Notes under the pieces: model-generated
Databases searched by the model: none
What the model was told of the DNA's origin: nothing
The model's input: the letters and a program-made list of their open reading frames with translations, nothing else
Program-made: the position numbers and the translations under genes
In this document: positions 34,487 through 46,443 of the stretch, piece by piece
Numbering within the stretch: the stretch's first letter is position 1
Layout: the number at the start of each line of letters is the position of its first letter
NCBI GenBank assembly: GCA_029948255.1
Contig: JALIZF010001912.1
Span: 1 to 64,000, forward strand
Origin: Telmatactis stephensoni
Lineage: Eukaryota > Cnidaria > Anthozoa > Actiniaria > Isophelliidae
Direction: 5' to 3'
DNA: 64,000 nt

Positions 34487-34917
34487 CTTATCATGTTAGC
34501 ATGACATTATAAAATATTTGATTTATTGGAAAAATGAATTTACAATCAAATTTGTCACCATCGATATTAGTAAAATTGCAGAGCTTTATAAAGGTTGCCC
34601 TTAAACTGACGGATATATGAATTTTTGAAGCTAAATTTATTATGTTGTCAGTGGAATTTTTGTAAAAAAATGTGTTAGGCATGATAACGAGGTATAGCTC
34701 GGCTGGCATGTGACTGGCCCGTCCACTAGTACTGAACATTTCTCAGCTGTAAAACTCTCAGTTTTAAAAATTCATATTTTCATCAGTTTAAGAGCAATCT
34801 CCCGAAAACTTTGTATGCAGTTTTACTAATATTGATGTGACAAATTTGATAGTAAACTCCTTTTTCCGATAAATTAAATAATTCACGTCACGCTAGCTAG
34901 CGTGATGTAGGTCCATG
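34487..34917. mobile_element. Foldback element (family D, copy 1)
   Basis: The arms contain inverted copies of TTGATTTATTGGAAAAA, ATATTAGTAAAATTGCA and AAACTGA(C/T)GGATAT-type blocks. A second copy is at 40640-41056. Outer boundaries are approximate. Confidence 0.65.
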
Positions 34918-35000
34918 AAATATTAAACATCCTTTACAATAATAACATTGTTGAATGCGATTATTTGCAAAAAGCAGCGCAAGTTGAACGAGTTGAGGCG

Positions 35001-36329
35001 ATGGCTGTGTATGCGGCTATTGCAATTGGTAAGTTGAACTCTCCCCTTCATTGTCACTTTTTTACTTTAAAATATGATTAGCGCTGATATTTTATATACT
35101 AGCCGTTTCTAACAGAAAGTGAAGTGCTGCGAGCCGTTTAAGTACTCATATCTGTATTATTCAAAATGTTTTCAAACAGCTCGACTAGTGATTGATACAA
35201 CACAAGTTTTAAGAAATGTAGAAATACTATACATTTTATTCAAATTTATTACCTTTTCAAACAATTACAGTCTTTTAATTTAATATTTTTAATAGCATCA
35301 GTGATTATAAAACTAACTACAGTTAGTTCATAAAAATATGAATCGCACCCTGTGGCGGATAAAGAATACGAATCTGCATGACAAAGCCAGAACTGTACAT
35401 GTAAATGTTATCTTGGTTGATGTGCATAAATATCTGTTGATTTTAATAGCTGAAATAGAGTAGTCTGTGTAAATAAAGCAAAGTGTCGATTCTGTCACCA
35501 GAAATTTTAGCTGCTGCTCCAAATCATACTAGCCGTTCCAAATTGATTCAGAACATTGCATGTATTTGATGGAAACAATTTAGCACTGACATGCTTGGTA
35601 TACGGCGCGCATAAAAAGAGTTTGAGTATCTGATAGAGGAGGACATTGGGGTTTACGGTTTGGCGGTTTTGGCAGATTTTTAACGCGGTTTTACGGTTTT
35701 TGTCTATTTTATTCACGGTTTGGCGGTTCTCTAGATAGCTGCGGTTCGCGGATTTTGTTATGTTTGGACTGCGGTTTTCGGTTAAATCAAATTATGTTTG
35801 CGGTTTTACGGTTTCTAGTTACGACCACTTTCCGGTTTACTACAACAGTTGACAGTCTTGACGGCTGTGTTTACCCAGCGATGACATTGCTTTTTTAAAA
35901 CGTTTAACCTCCATTTTCTTCGTTTTCACTATGTTTCTGCATGGTGTTTCACTGGAAAAATGTTTTGTTTAAAACGAACATTCGTTTGGAAGGAGATATC
36001 GAGATAGGTCGTAATTTCTTCGAATAAGTTTCTTCCTTCGTAAATCGTGAAGTTTCAAAATGCGGTTTGCGGTTTTTGCCGATTCTCGTTGCGGTTTTAC
36101 GGTTTTTGTGCGTTTTTCTCTGCGGTTTTGCGGTTTTCGTACCCCCCCCAATGTCCCCCTCCTGATAGTTGTTTTTGAAATCTCTCAATCGATCGTTCGT
36201 ACAGTGGACAATTTCATTATCGCCAATTAGTCATTCGGAATGCCCAGATATGCAAAAGCTGTGCATGCTTCAGTCAAAGTTAATGCAGTGGAAAACGTAC
36301 TTTACTGTACTTCACAGTTACTTTACTTT

Positions 36330-36412
<83 letters not shown>

Positions 36413-39088
36413 ATCAATCAATCAATCACTTTATTAAAGTGTCAATGGCTTCTAGCTGGCCACAAGTAGCCTAGTACTTGGGGACACTGTAAAATAAATT
36501 CTAAATAAATTTAAAACTGCTAAAACTTTACTTTACTTTACTTTACTTTACTTTACTTTACTTTACTTTACTTTACTTTACTTTACTTTACTTTACTTTA
36601 CTTTACTTTACTTTACTTTACTTTACTTTACTTTACTTTACTTTACTTTACTTTACTTTACTTTACTTTACTTTACTTTACTTTACTTTACTTTACTTTA
36701 CTTTACTTTACTTTACTTTACTTTACTTTACTTTACTTACTTTACTTTACTTTACTTTACTTTACTTTACTTTACTTTACTTTACTTTACTTTACTTTAC
36801 TTTACTTTACTTTACTTTACTTTACTTTACTTTACTTTACTTACTTTACTTTACTTTACTTTACTTTACTTTACTTTACTTTACTTTACTTTACTTTACT
36901 TTACTTTACTTTACTTTACTTTACTTTACTTTACTTTACTTTACTTTACTTTACTTTACTTTACTTTACTTTACTTTACTTTACTTTACTTTACTTTACT
37001 TTACTTTACTTTACTTTACTTTACTTTACTTTACTTTACTTTACTTTACTTTACTTTACTTTACTTTACTTTACTTTACTTTACTTTACTTTACTTTACT
37101 TTACTTTACTTTACTTTACTTTACTTTACTTTACTTTACTTTACTTTACTTTACTTTACTTTACTTTACTTTACTTTACTTTACTTTACTTTACTTTACT
37201 TTACTTTACTTTACTTTACTTTACTTTACTTTACTTTACTTTACTTTACTATGTGCATGTGGGGAAAACTTGAACAGGAATAAACTTCTCTTATAAAAAA
37301 TATATTTTCTATTTTGGAATTCTTTAGGCCATCGGCTCCAACTGCTGCAACGAACCATTTCAGATATAAATAGCTCGATGGTCGCAAAAGTCAAATCTCT
37401 CTTTCAGGGTCTTTTCGCTTTTTGCTTTTTTTCAAAATGCGCCGTTTAATTAAGTGGAGTGCATGTTGGCTCCTGAACGGGGTAGTCTTGTGAAAAATTT
37501 TAAAATAATTTTAATTTCTCTCAGTTTATTAATCTATCGCTTCTTTCAATTTATTGTAGTTGTACTTAGTCTCATCTTAGTCAAAGAATCCACTTCTGTG
37601 AATTCCACGTCTGTGAACTCATGTAAGTAACTTATATCAGGCTCGTAACATGGTATATTTTCGTCTCACTGATCCCGGGTTTTTACGGAAATTTTGATCC
37701 CTGAGCCCATATTATTAGAAATTTTTGATCCCTAATCCTTGGTGCAAAAACCTGAGCTGATCCCTGATCCTGATTCAATGTCCCTGATCCTCAACCCCAT
37801 CCATTTGATCCCTGAGCCCTGGCCTCTGATCCCTGATCCTGGCCATAATTTGGGGCTTGATCCCTGATCCCATATACCATGTTACGAGCCTGTTATATTG
37901 TTTTAGTGTTATAAGTAAAAGGATATTTTCATATTTTAAAGAAATTTCCAAGACGACAGACCAGAATTACAATGTTTATAACATCTGCTCAACGTAGAAT
38001 TGTACCTTTCTATCGAATTGAAATTCAATGCGCTGACGCGATTTTTTAGTTCAATGACCGTTGCCATAGTGATCCGTAAGTTCCTTTTTCAGCCTGTCCC
38101 AAAGAGTTGACAAAGAGGTCGTCATTAAAAATCTCATCCAGCCAAACTGAGAATTAACATCGATTTTTCCGGCTAACCGCTACCCATCTAATACTGCCTG
38201 ATTACCTTCAAGCTATTTCAATTATTTTTCTCTTTCTCAGCTTGCCCTAAAGATGCTGTCAATATCAAACTTACCCTCAAACCAGGCCAGAAACACGAAA
38301 TCCATTCTCCTGGATTCCCTAGCAGCTACCCACCTAATGCTACATGTACTTGGCGAGTCACTTTATCTGATTCTCTACCACGCATGTATGGTATCGGCTT
38401 GATGATTGACACTTGGGAAATGGAGACCTGTACCGATTGCAGCTGTGACTATTTGTCCTATACGGATTGGAGAGGAGTTCAACACAAAAAGTGCCCTATT
38501 TATTCTGAAAACTTCATTGCATTACAGCGATTAAGGATCGTCTCTGAGCATTCCTTGTTCATCATCCAAAGCGTTAAAAGAGAATTGTTGTTGAGGTTTC
38601 ATTCTGATCTCTCTTCACAATTCAAAGGTTTCAGGGGAAGGTTGCGAGTTTATAACAGTCGGCATTGTCAAAACTATATCAATGCTACAAATAGTAGTTT
38701 TGCAAGTCCTAAATACCCATCGCTTTACCCCAAAGGACAAACAATCACATGGTGTCTAGCTGTACCCGAAGGTTTTCAAGTCAAGCTGAAGTTCTCGGCC
38801 TTTGAGTTGGAGGACACTAAGAACAAGGACAATGACTGCATCAACGATTTCGTGGAGATTCGCGATGGGGGAAAGGAGTTAGCTGTGCAGGATGGCAGGA
38901 ATGGTGAATTACTTGGTCGTTTCTGTGGTAATACCATCCCTACAGAAGACATCCACTCCATATCCAATCAAATGTGGGTACTGTTTGTAAGTGACAACAA
39001 TGCTACCACCGTCTTTAAGGGGTTCAAAGCTAATATCGCTAGAACCCTTGTCAAGGGTACGACCGCCGCTACAAGTTGTGAGTACTAA
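35001..39088 (+). CDS. Secreted protein with two CUB domains
   Basis: Exon 35001-35028 (MAVYAAIAI) joins 37560-37622 to give a hydrophobic signal peptide, MAVYAAIAIVVLSLILV, and then a Ser/Thr-rich stretch. Exon 38241-39077 follows in phase. The first CUB-like domain starts SCPKDAVNI and contains HSPGFPSSYPPNATCTWRV. It has an unusual Cys-rich insert (CTDCSCDY) and lacks some canonical residues. The second is canonical: C..YINAT...F.SP.YP..YP...TITWCL, NDCINDFVEIRDGG, GRFCG, and SNQMWVLFVSD. All introns are phase 1, typical of extracellular modules. After 39077 a good donor (GTGAGT) is followed by a stop at 39086-39088, so either the protein ends there (312 aa) or more exons lie downstream that I did not find. 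The ligand is unknown. Confidence 0.8.
35636..36161. mobile_element. MITE with 6 bp target duplication, GCGGTTTTACGG-rich
   Basis: Ends GAGGAGGACATTGGGG and CCCCAATGTCCCCCTC are inverted repeats, and CTGATA flanks both sides. The interior repeats GCGGTTTTACGGTTT. It lies in the first intron of the CUB gene. It is related in end sequence and composition to 39468-39713. Confidence 0.75.
36331..36428 (+). repeat. (CAAT)n microsatellite
   Basis: About 24 tandem CAAT units with one CGAT variant, in the CUB-gene intron. Confidence 0.95.
36526..37250 (+). repeat. Large (CTTTA)n pentanucleotide array
   Basis: About 145 tandem CTTTA units with only two irregular units (near 36737 and 36840). The same pentamer ends the tRNA-derived SINE near 49291-49308, so the array may have grown from a retroelement tail. 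It lies in the CUB-gene intron. Confidence 0.97.
37638..37892. mobile_element. MITE family E, copy 1 (6 bp target duplication)
   Basis: Ends CAGGCTCGTAACATGGTATA and the complement, flanked on both sides by TTATAT. The interior repeats TGATCCCTGA. A second copy is at 61997-62252. It lies in the intron before the CUB exon. Confidence 0.85.
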
Positions 39089-39128
39089 CCTAAGGGCCCT
39101 TTTGTTTTTCTTGATGTAACGGTACTGC

Positions 39129-39287
39129 TATAGAGTCGTTTTCGTATGAGTGGGAACTGAAACTTACCGCGCCGTACCGTGACCGTGTCAGTACCGTAAT
39201 GTCTATAAAAACATTCGAAATTCATGCCGTAACCGTATCGTATCGTAACCGTACAGTGTTCCCACTCATACGAAAACGACTCCAATA
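39129..39287. mobile_element. MITE
   Basis: Inverted ends AGAGTCGTTTTCGTATGAGT and complement; the interior contains ACCGTA repeats. It lies just downstream of the CUB exon. Confidence 0.75.
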
Positions 39288-39299
39288 TGGAAGCAAGCA

Positions 39300-39410
39300 T
39301 GTGGTGGCCGAGCGGTGAGAGCGTCGATCTGTGATCGCATCATATCTGTGGTCCTGTGTTTGATTCCTAGAAGGGACATCACATGTGTGTGGAAGGTAAT
39401 AATAATAATA
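39300..39410 (+). mobile_element. tRNA-derived SINE head
   Basis: TGGCCGAGCGGTGAGAGCG resembles a tRNA A box, and GTCCTGTGTTTGATTCC a B box, spaced ~35 bp apart. A short AATAATAAT run follows. The tRNA fold is not complete, so a SINE remnant is more likely than a tRNA gene. Confidence 0.5.
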
Positions 39411-39467
39411 ACTATAGACTTTAATTATTTAACTGATTTATTAAATCTGGATCACTTTGGCTTATCA

Positions 39468-39713
39468 GAGGGTCTCAATGGGGTGGTGGCTATTACGGTT
39501 AACGGTTAATATTTTGGCTTTTTTACGATTGCGGTTAAAGTGCATGGGTTAATAACTAATTTCCATTGTTGAGAACGCTGGAAAAAGCTATTACGACTAA
39601 CTTTTCATTACGGCTAACATGCAGTTAGTTTTTTCCCGTTAATTATTATAACGGCTTACAGTTAAATTTTTGGCCCTTTTACGGCTATAACGGTTAACCC
39701 CATTGAGACCCTC
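39468..39713. mobile_element. MITE with 6 bp target duplication
   Basis: Ends GAGGGTCTCAATGGGG and complement, with TTATCA on both sides. The interior is rich in ACGGTTAA-type repeats, recalling 35636-36161. Confidence 0.8.
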
Positions 39714-40639
39714 TTATCATAACTCGGCTAATTTTTATCGTATTCTTAAAAATTATTTATTTTTATTTTTTGAAACGATACTGGCTTTTGTTATATATGA
39801 CTGTTCATATGATAAATATTGCAAGACTACAAGATGAGAAAAGAGGATTTTTGTTCTCAAAATAAAACATTCGGTCGGCGTAAATATTAAGATCATTCGC
39901 GAAAAAAAGATTGACTTGAAAACGTAGTTAAAATACTTGTATTGGCTTAATTCCACTTGGACATATGGCATGCATGTCTGCAAATCATTGAAGTTTAAAT
40001 ATTTTGAAAATCCGACAAAATCGAGCCGAGTTATGGTAAGTCAAAGTGGTCTAGATTTTTATAAATTTTGCCGCGTTTGTCCCAGTTCGATCACTGAAAA
40101 TGGTGGACGAAAGCGTGAAGTGGCCTATTAGTATGCAAGTTTTACGTCTGTTTTTTTCCGCGCTCATGTATGTTCTCGAAATTTTACGGAACAAATTAAA
40201 AGATATAACGCTTTTTCTGATTACACTACAATTTTTTATGTCAGTTACAAACCAATTAAATGCGTGTGCTCAAAAGGCAGTTATCTATCCTTGGAGTTAT
40301 TTCAATTATTTCAGTGACGTCATTTATGGCTCTATTATATTCCCGCCTTTTTTACAGGTGATGATGGCGTGAAGTCAACTGCTGTGATATTCCCCCTAGC
40401 AACAGTGGCGTGGTTACTTACGTAAAGTTATGGAAACTTGGTGCTGACTAACGAATTGAAAAGTTACAAATCTAATTTTTGCACCATTGCAGTGAATGAA
40501 AATTTGTTTTGCGTACCAATTTTAAATTTTTAACAATTTACAAGCTTTGGCACTAATAGTATCAGATGCTAATTAGCAATTTTTTTCACTTGTTTTGCTC
40601 TTTTTGTAGAATTTTTTAAAAACTGAAAATGTAGCTTCA

Positions 40640-41056
40640 ATAGACCCATATCACGCAAGTGTGAGATTATAAATTATTTGATTTATCGGAAAAAGGAATT
40701 CACTATCAATTTCATCACACTGATATTAGTAAAATTGCAATTTTTTGGGGAGATTGCTCTTAAATTGACAAAGATATTAATTTTTAAAACTTAACATTTT
40801 TACAAACGGAAATGTATGAGGATGGGCATCACATGCATGGCGAGCCTCGTTATCATGCTAAACACATACATTTCTTTACAAAAATTCCACAAAAATATCT
40901 AGCTTCAAAAATTCATAACTTCATATATCAGTTTAAGGGCAATCTTTATGAAACTCTGCAATTTTACTAATATCAATGTGATGAATTTGATAGTGAATTC
41001 GTTTTTTCAATAATTAAAATATTTTATATTGTCACATTAGCGTGATAAGGGTCTAT
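40640..41056. mobile_element. Foldback element (family D, copy 2)
   Basis: Ends ATAGACCCATATCACGC and complement. The inner arms are inverted copies of TTTGATTTATCGGAAAAA and TTAGTAAAATTGCA. Same family as 34487-34917. Confidence 0.7.
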
Positions 41057-41269
41057 TATGACAAATAAATGCCGGTACCAATTTGCCTTCTGGTAAATCG
41101 GAAAACCCTATTCCACTCAACAAAACAACTTAAGAGCTTAGAGGATTGCTTTGATGAACAATGGCGCGCAATCTCCAGCTAGTTGTTTCTGGGATATAAT
41201 CTTAAAGGCTGGAAGTAAGTTGAGTTTAGGAAATGGTGCTCGATTTAGTGTTGAATGCGTATACTTAAT

Positions 41270-41719
41270 TTATTTTATTTATTTATTTATAAACTTCGCC
41301 CTAGGGCGGGAGCAGCTCACAGAACAAAGGTTCCAAAAACGAGACTCCCTGGTACAAAAAATACGTATACAAGTGAACAAATTAACTAGGACGTAAAGAC
41401 ACTTAACAACAGACACTTAACAACAGGGCTTTAACAATAACTTTTTCAATGGCCTGCTTACATGACATTTAACACAGATGCTTTTATATGATTGAGGCAC
41501 TGTAGGATCATAAACTTTCAGAGTTAAGTCTAAGTAGTATTTGCGTAGTTCAGATTTAAAACTGTCAATAGATTTGGTGATGTCCCTTAGGGATTCAGGA
41601 AGCGTGTTGAAGGTTCGGGAGGCTCTCGGGTAGAAACTGTTTTGAAATGTGACAATGCTACTGGCACGTATTTGGTTGTAAATCCAAATGCAGAATTCAA
41701 AGTGAGCATTGACTCCCAA
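41270..41719 (-). pseudogene. 3' fragment of a non-LTR retrotransposon (RT C-terminus)
   Basis: The reverse frame encodes FQNSFYPRASRTFNTLPE followed by SIDSFKSELRKYY, the typical C-terminal end of CR1/L2/jockey-like ORF2 proteins. An (ATTT)n tail at 41270-41292 marks the element's 3' end. The 5' part is missing, so this is a dead, 5'-truncated insertion. Confidence 0.7.
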
Positions 41720-42369
41720 GGCACAAAACTGGCTTTCAATAACATCGATATCAAAAGAAAAATGGAACTTTCTAGAACCGCACTCTCAAAAGTTAATTCT
41801 CGCACTGTGTTAGTAGGAGGATCCTTTATTACCAAAAAACTCAACATCGGCTCAGGGTGGTCAAGTCTTGTGGTTTCGAAAACCGGACATTTTAAGGTTC
41901 ATATCCTGTTAGATGGTTTGGATTTGACCACTTTGTGGTAAATGGAACATTTAGGGTGATGAACCCAATAAAACTCAAAGGATACTCACAAGACAACTTA
42001 CCAGAGGTGTTTGTTGGCAATCAGATGGAGGCATGTTAGAAATCATCCTTAATAACCCAGATTTCACCCTTTGTGATCGCACAAACTTTACTCAGTAAAG
42101 GAAAGCAAAATTCGAAAGAAAACAACTGATAGAAAGAACAGCACCAACATGACAAATAGATATTCGAATCGACTTTTATTGTAACATGTAGAGCGTATTG
42201 TATATACATACAATTATTTAAGACTAATTTACTCAGTATACTACACGGCCCCGGTAGAATTTGATATGAGGAAAGAGGTCTAAGGCACTCTTAGAACATC
42301 AGCCCTAACTCTAGCTGAGAGACATCGATACTGACTAAGAATTGAAGGCCCACACGTACTTCCTTCGGT

Positions 42370-42600
42370 ATCATAGTTGCACCGTGTGTCCATCACCTGC
42401 AACTGTTGCGCGCAACACAGTTACACCGTGTGTCCACCCCTGAAGTGTTGCGTGTAACGTTAAAGAAAAACGTTGCAGAAGTAGAACTTGATCCTAAACC
42501 TGCAACTGCCGTGTTGCGCACGGGACGCTCTGTACGGTAACCCTGTGTTATGCGTAATGTCGCAAGAAAAGTTGCATCGTTTGTCCGGGTCTTCAATTCG
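42370..42600. mobile_element. GCGCGCAAC-type repeat fragment
   Basis: Inverted and direct copies of GTTGCGCGCAAC, ACCGTGTGTCCA and AACCCTGTG-like motifs recall TIR transposon remnants. Similar GTTGCGCGCAAC-bearing sequence is at 55800-55985 and flanks the compound element near 11875 and 18047. Confidence 0.4.
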
Positions 42601-43203
42601 ATCTTACTCACTATCGGTGTCTTCTAGTTTGAGCCCGGGCCTTTTGACTACCGATCTGTCCTCCAAGTCTGAGTCTGTACGTACCATAGGTAGCGCTTCG
42701 TTCTATCTCTAGTTGAATGCCAGCGCGCACACAAAGGCAGACATTTGTGACTAGGTAGTGGAACTGTCTTTGGTATCACTGTCGGATTAAGTTCTTAAAC
42801 TACAATATAACGTTCTACCAAAGTGCGACGGATATTATATACAGCGAGCGTAGAGGGTGGGTAATATCTACAACGTTAAAGTTTCACGTTAACCATGGAT
42901 ACCTTACGCAACGACGACGGAAACGTAAAGAGCGCGATCACTTTTTATGAGCGCACCATCATCTCTCTCTGAGGTGGGCGTTCTTGTCACGATATACAGC
43001 ATCTCATGTGATAAAATCTTGAAGAAAGGTATCAATAGGATTTAACAGTTTTACCATGAACTATACTTGCCCTAAAAGTTAGTAGCTAACTGATGCTCGG
43101 GTGGTCAATTGACCGAAGCTAACTGACGATGGGGTAGCCTCATTGATACCCCCTGGAAGGTGCGCGCATAAAAAGGAGCAGTCTATATCCGCGCGCGTCA
43201 CCA

Positions 43204-43669
43204 TCATGTTTCCTTGCGTAAATCATACGGAACTCCAGTAACAATAGTAAGACTGATTCCGCTGCATGAATATTCCAGCTTGCTATCCAATGCTGCCGAA
43301 CCGACATCGCGTTTTAGAGGTTGGGAATTGATTTTCCTTGAAAAATCTTTAGGGGCTTTTAGTAATTTATTGCGAGGTCGGAAAAGAAAAAACTTCAATC
43401 CACCTCGACGCCGTGATTTGCCGTGTTGGGGTTTGCTTGATTCAAAGTGAACTTCGACTCCAATGTCACAAAGAGGAATCTGATCGTAATGTCTGCTCTC
43501 CATTGCAAGTGCCAGTCGTTCAATTAACTCAAAGCTTAGGAGACCTGCGGTGAAAAACAAAATTCTTCAAATAAATTGAACCACTCATACATAGGTCCTG
43601 GACTAAAATAGAACCTGAGCCACAAGACAGTGCCATTTTTGCATATACAACCATTATCCTTCGTAATGC

Positions 43670-43726
<57 letters not shown>

Positions 43727-44126
43727 AACAACAATAACAACAACAACAACAACAACAACAATAACAACAAAACGCGATTATTCTTGAGTATTGAAATTAA
43801 CACAGTACTCCCAAGCTGCACATGCGAGCCGGAGTAGGTGAGGTCTCTCTGCCGCGTATTCAATTCATTATTATTTACAAAGCTTTAGCCAACATTGATT
43901 TATAAAAGAACATGGTATAGGGACAAGCCAGGAAAACATGATCGAAAAAGAAATCAATATAAATATGACTCCAATATGAGTCTGCGTTAATTTGTTATCG
44001 GCCTGCGGTTTGGGCGGTCTCTTCATTTTTCTCCCTTCCCCAGCCCCCAAACAACAACAACAACAACAACAACAACCTGTTTTTACCCGCGTCTGACGAT
44101 TCTATTTCAACAGGGGAGTCGATCAT
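43204..44126 (-). CDS. Uncertain two-exon ORF, function unknown
   Basis: A frame at 43204-43544 preceded by a good acceptor (TTCACCGCAG) joins 44087-44126 (donor GTAAAA) in phase. This gives a 126 aa basic protein starting MIDSPVEIESSDAG and containing ELIERLALAMESRHYDQIPL and an Arg/Lys-rich middle. The upstream part of the first exon is open for about 60 more codons, so a further 5' exon may exist. The intron carries (CAA)n runs. I recognise no domain. It may equally be a chance frame. Confidence 0.3.
43669..43770 (+). repeat. (CAA)n microsatellite
   Basis: About 33 CAA/TAA units; a second short (CAA)n lies at 44050-44077. Confidence 0.95.
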
Positions 44127-45359
44127 TTCGTGCTTTCGTGCTAGCTGTAAACGCGAAGCGACACGCTTGGCATACGATTCAATGCGAACTGACTCAAAGC
44201 CAGGCAAAAGCAGGCCGCGTAATCCTCTTTGCCGTCTGCCGTTTTCCGCGTGGACGTAAACTCTGGTCTATTATCAAAACTCCCATATGAAACGGACATC
44301 TTCGGGATCTGATCGATCGCCATATCCGTTTTTGAGCTCATTAGACGGATTAGCAATTGGACAACAGAACCGGAAGTACAACGTGCAATGAATGTGCGCC
44401 ATTTAAAACATTTCAAACAATCAACTTAATGGGATTATAAGGTTAATGGACGACAATAGTATAAATTGATCTTTTTATGTACCCCTTTCAAAAGTACCAT
44501 ATGTTTAAGCAATAAAAACTATCACTTATATGTCTCTGTGCAGCATCTGCTTAATGATTCAGGGTGCGCTTTTTTTACCTATTTGAAAGAGTTTCCGCGG
44601 GCCGGTCCACTTATTTATAGAAAAGACATATCAAAAGGGACAAACGAAGGCTGCGCGTTTTCATGCTCAGTTTATTAGGAGAGATGTCTGTCAGCGGCCA
44701 TCCACCTCTCCCCCTCCCCACCCCCTTCACACATACACACACGCCCCCCTTAGAACACTTGAACTCTATAACTTACCTTCAAAAAAATAATCCATCTCGC
44801 CCTCTACCTCTGACGAACGATTACAAGCCGTTTTCTTGTGAAAAATCAACACCATACGACGAATTGGCTCATGATCAGCAGCCGTAATGGTTTTGGTGAC
44901 GACTTCTTTTGTGTATCCGTGATTCTCTATGTCATGTGCGTCGAACAGACGCTGGAAGATACTCGTGTCTTCAGGGTTACAAGACGACTTGAATGCTCGA
45001 AGAGATACAGACTCTTCAACTTGAACTTCTGTAAATAGATATTATAAATTAAGTACAATAGATAGAATAAACAAAAAATATTTTTAAATAAAAAAACTGA
45101 GACAAATAGATAAATAGACAATTGAGTGCAAAGGATTACTTTTAAGCTTTTTCGTAACGGAAAAGATTAGTACGCTGTACAATTAAGATTTCACGGCAAA
45201 TGCGATTAGGAACAGGGTCACACACTTCATTATAACTCCATGATAGCTTGAAAAAGTCTAAACTGAATAGAATTGATAAACTTTAACAGAGCGCATAAAA
45301 ACTCAGTGAAATTGTGAAATTCAATTGTAGATACGGAAAAATAAGTAAAGTGTCCTAAA

Positions 45360-45712
45360 GTGATTTCCATTACGAATACTTAGAAAATTTCCAAGGATCG
45401 ATTTTAAGGAAATCCACTTAATAATTAAATACGTAATAAAATGACCCTGCAGAACCATGTTGACAGAAAACGTTGCGCACGAGTGACGAAATAGTTTAGG
45501 CAAAAAGGAAGGACCCTTCTTTGCGATTTAATTTTGAGATATAATTCTGAAAAATACTTAGAAAATATTCTATAAAGGATTCCAAGGAAATCCACTAAAT
45601 ATTTAAATGTGTAATAAAATGACCCTGAAGAGCCATGTTGACAGAAAAAGTTGTGCACGAGTGGCGAGATGCTTTAGGCGAAAAATGGACCCTTCTTTGC
45701 GTTTTAATTTTT
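45360..45712. repeat. Tandem duplication of a ~180 bp unit
   Basis: The segment containing TAATAAAATGACCCTG, CATGTTGACAGAAAA and GGACCCTTCTTTGCG occurs twice (45360-45538 and 45555-45712), diverged by several percent. Nothing else between 44420 and 46150 could be assigned. Confidence 0.75.
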
Positions 45713-46158
45713 AGCCCGAGGTTTTCTATCGCTAAGGTGTTTTCAAATAAGTTCGAGATTCCGAGTCCCTAACTGAATTCCGTTGAAAGACAAAATTGTA
45801 AGACGCACTATGCAGATACCATCACGAAGACTTCACGAGAAGGGATACATTTGGAGGGTTAGACTCTTATTTCGGAGGCCATTCGCGCACTGGCCCTTGA
45901 TAATGTCCTTAACAGTTTGGTCTCCCACAGAGCGTCTTGGCCGGGCGTACACCACTTTTAGTGAGAGGACGCACGTACAGTTTGAACATAGCCTTAAATA
46001 TCTGAAAACTATATATAATCACAATTATACACATTGTCGATGATGATCTGCAGTGATTCACTGTGCATGCACAGCCGATCGCTAGTGATATATGCGGCGA
46101 ACTCAGGTACTAAATAGCTTAAGGGCGAGAAGATAGCTACAAGTAGTGAAGCTTGTCT

Positions 46159-46443
46159 AAAGGCGCTGTTAGAAATTGAAACTTTTATTTGACACTTGTT
46201 TCGATCGCCGTTGCGAGATCAGATAAGTTTCAAAATTAGGGGTGTTACACGCTGAAATATCGTCCTGAAATTGTTCGCGACACAAGTTTGAAATTGTTTT
46301 CGAGTAGAAAGCAGTTCTAATTTTTTCGCTTCGCGAAAATATCTCGTAACAGAGATTCCTAAAACTTTCTGGTGATGGTACACGGTGCAATGCGTCTCAC
46401 AACACAAGTTTCAGATAAATGTTTCAGCATGTAACAGCACCTT
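46159..46443. mobile_element. MITE
   Basis: Inverted ends AAGGCGCTGTTAGAAATTGAAAC and AAGGTGCTGTTACATGCTGAAAC (right end complemented). Internal palindromes around CGCTTCGCG. Non-coding. Confidence 0.65.

Larger units (their letters stand above)
33314..35000. other. Intergenic region with repeats
   Basis: Holds the TTLL promoter side, CTCGAC-rich sequence (33760-33805), an open frame at 33912-34220 of unknown origin (102 aa, possibly a retroelement remnant), a GATAAATGAAAATG minisatellite (34262-34345) and a foldback element (34487-34917). Confidence 0.5.

Noticed and set aside
36169..36474. SINQ-repeat protein frame
   Set aside because: Product of the (CAAT)n microsatellite.
41642..41941. 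Plus-strand frame of 99 aa as a possible further exon of the CUB gene
   Set aside because: It overlaps the retrotransposon fragment on the other strand and shows no extracellular-domain motif.
43654..43863. Poly-Leu protein
   Set aside because: Translation of (CAA)n on the reverse strand.
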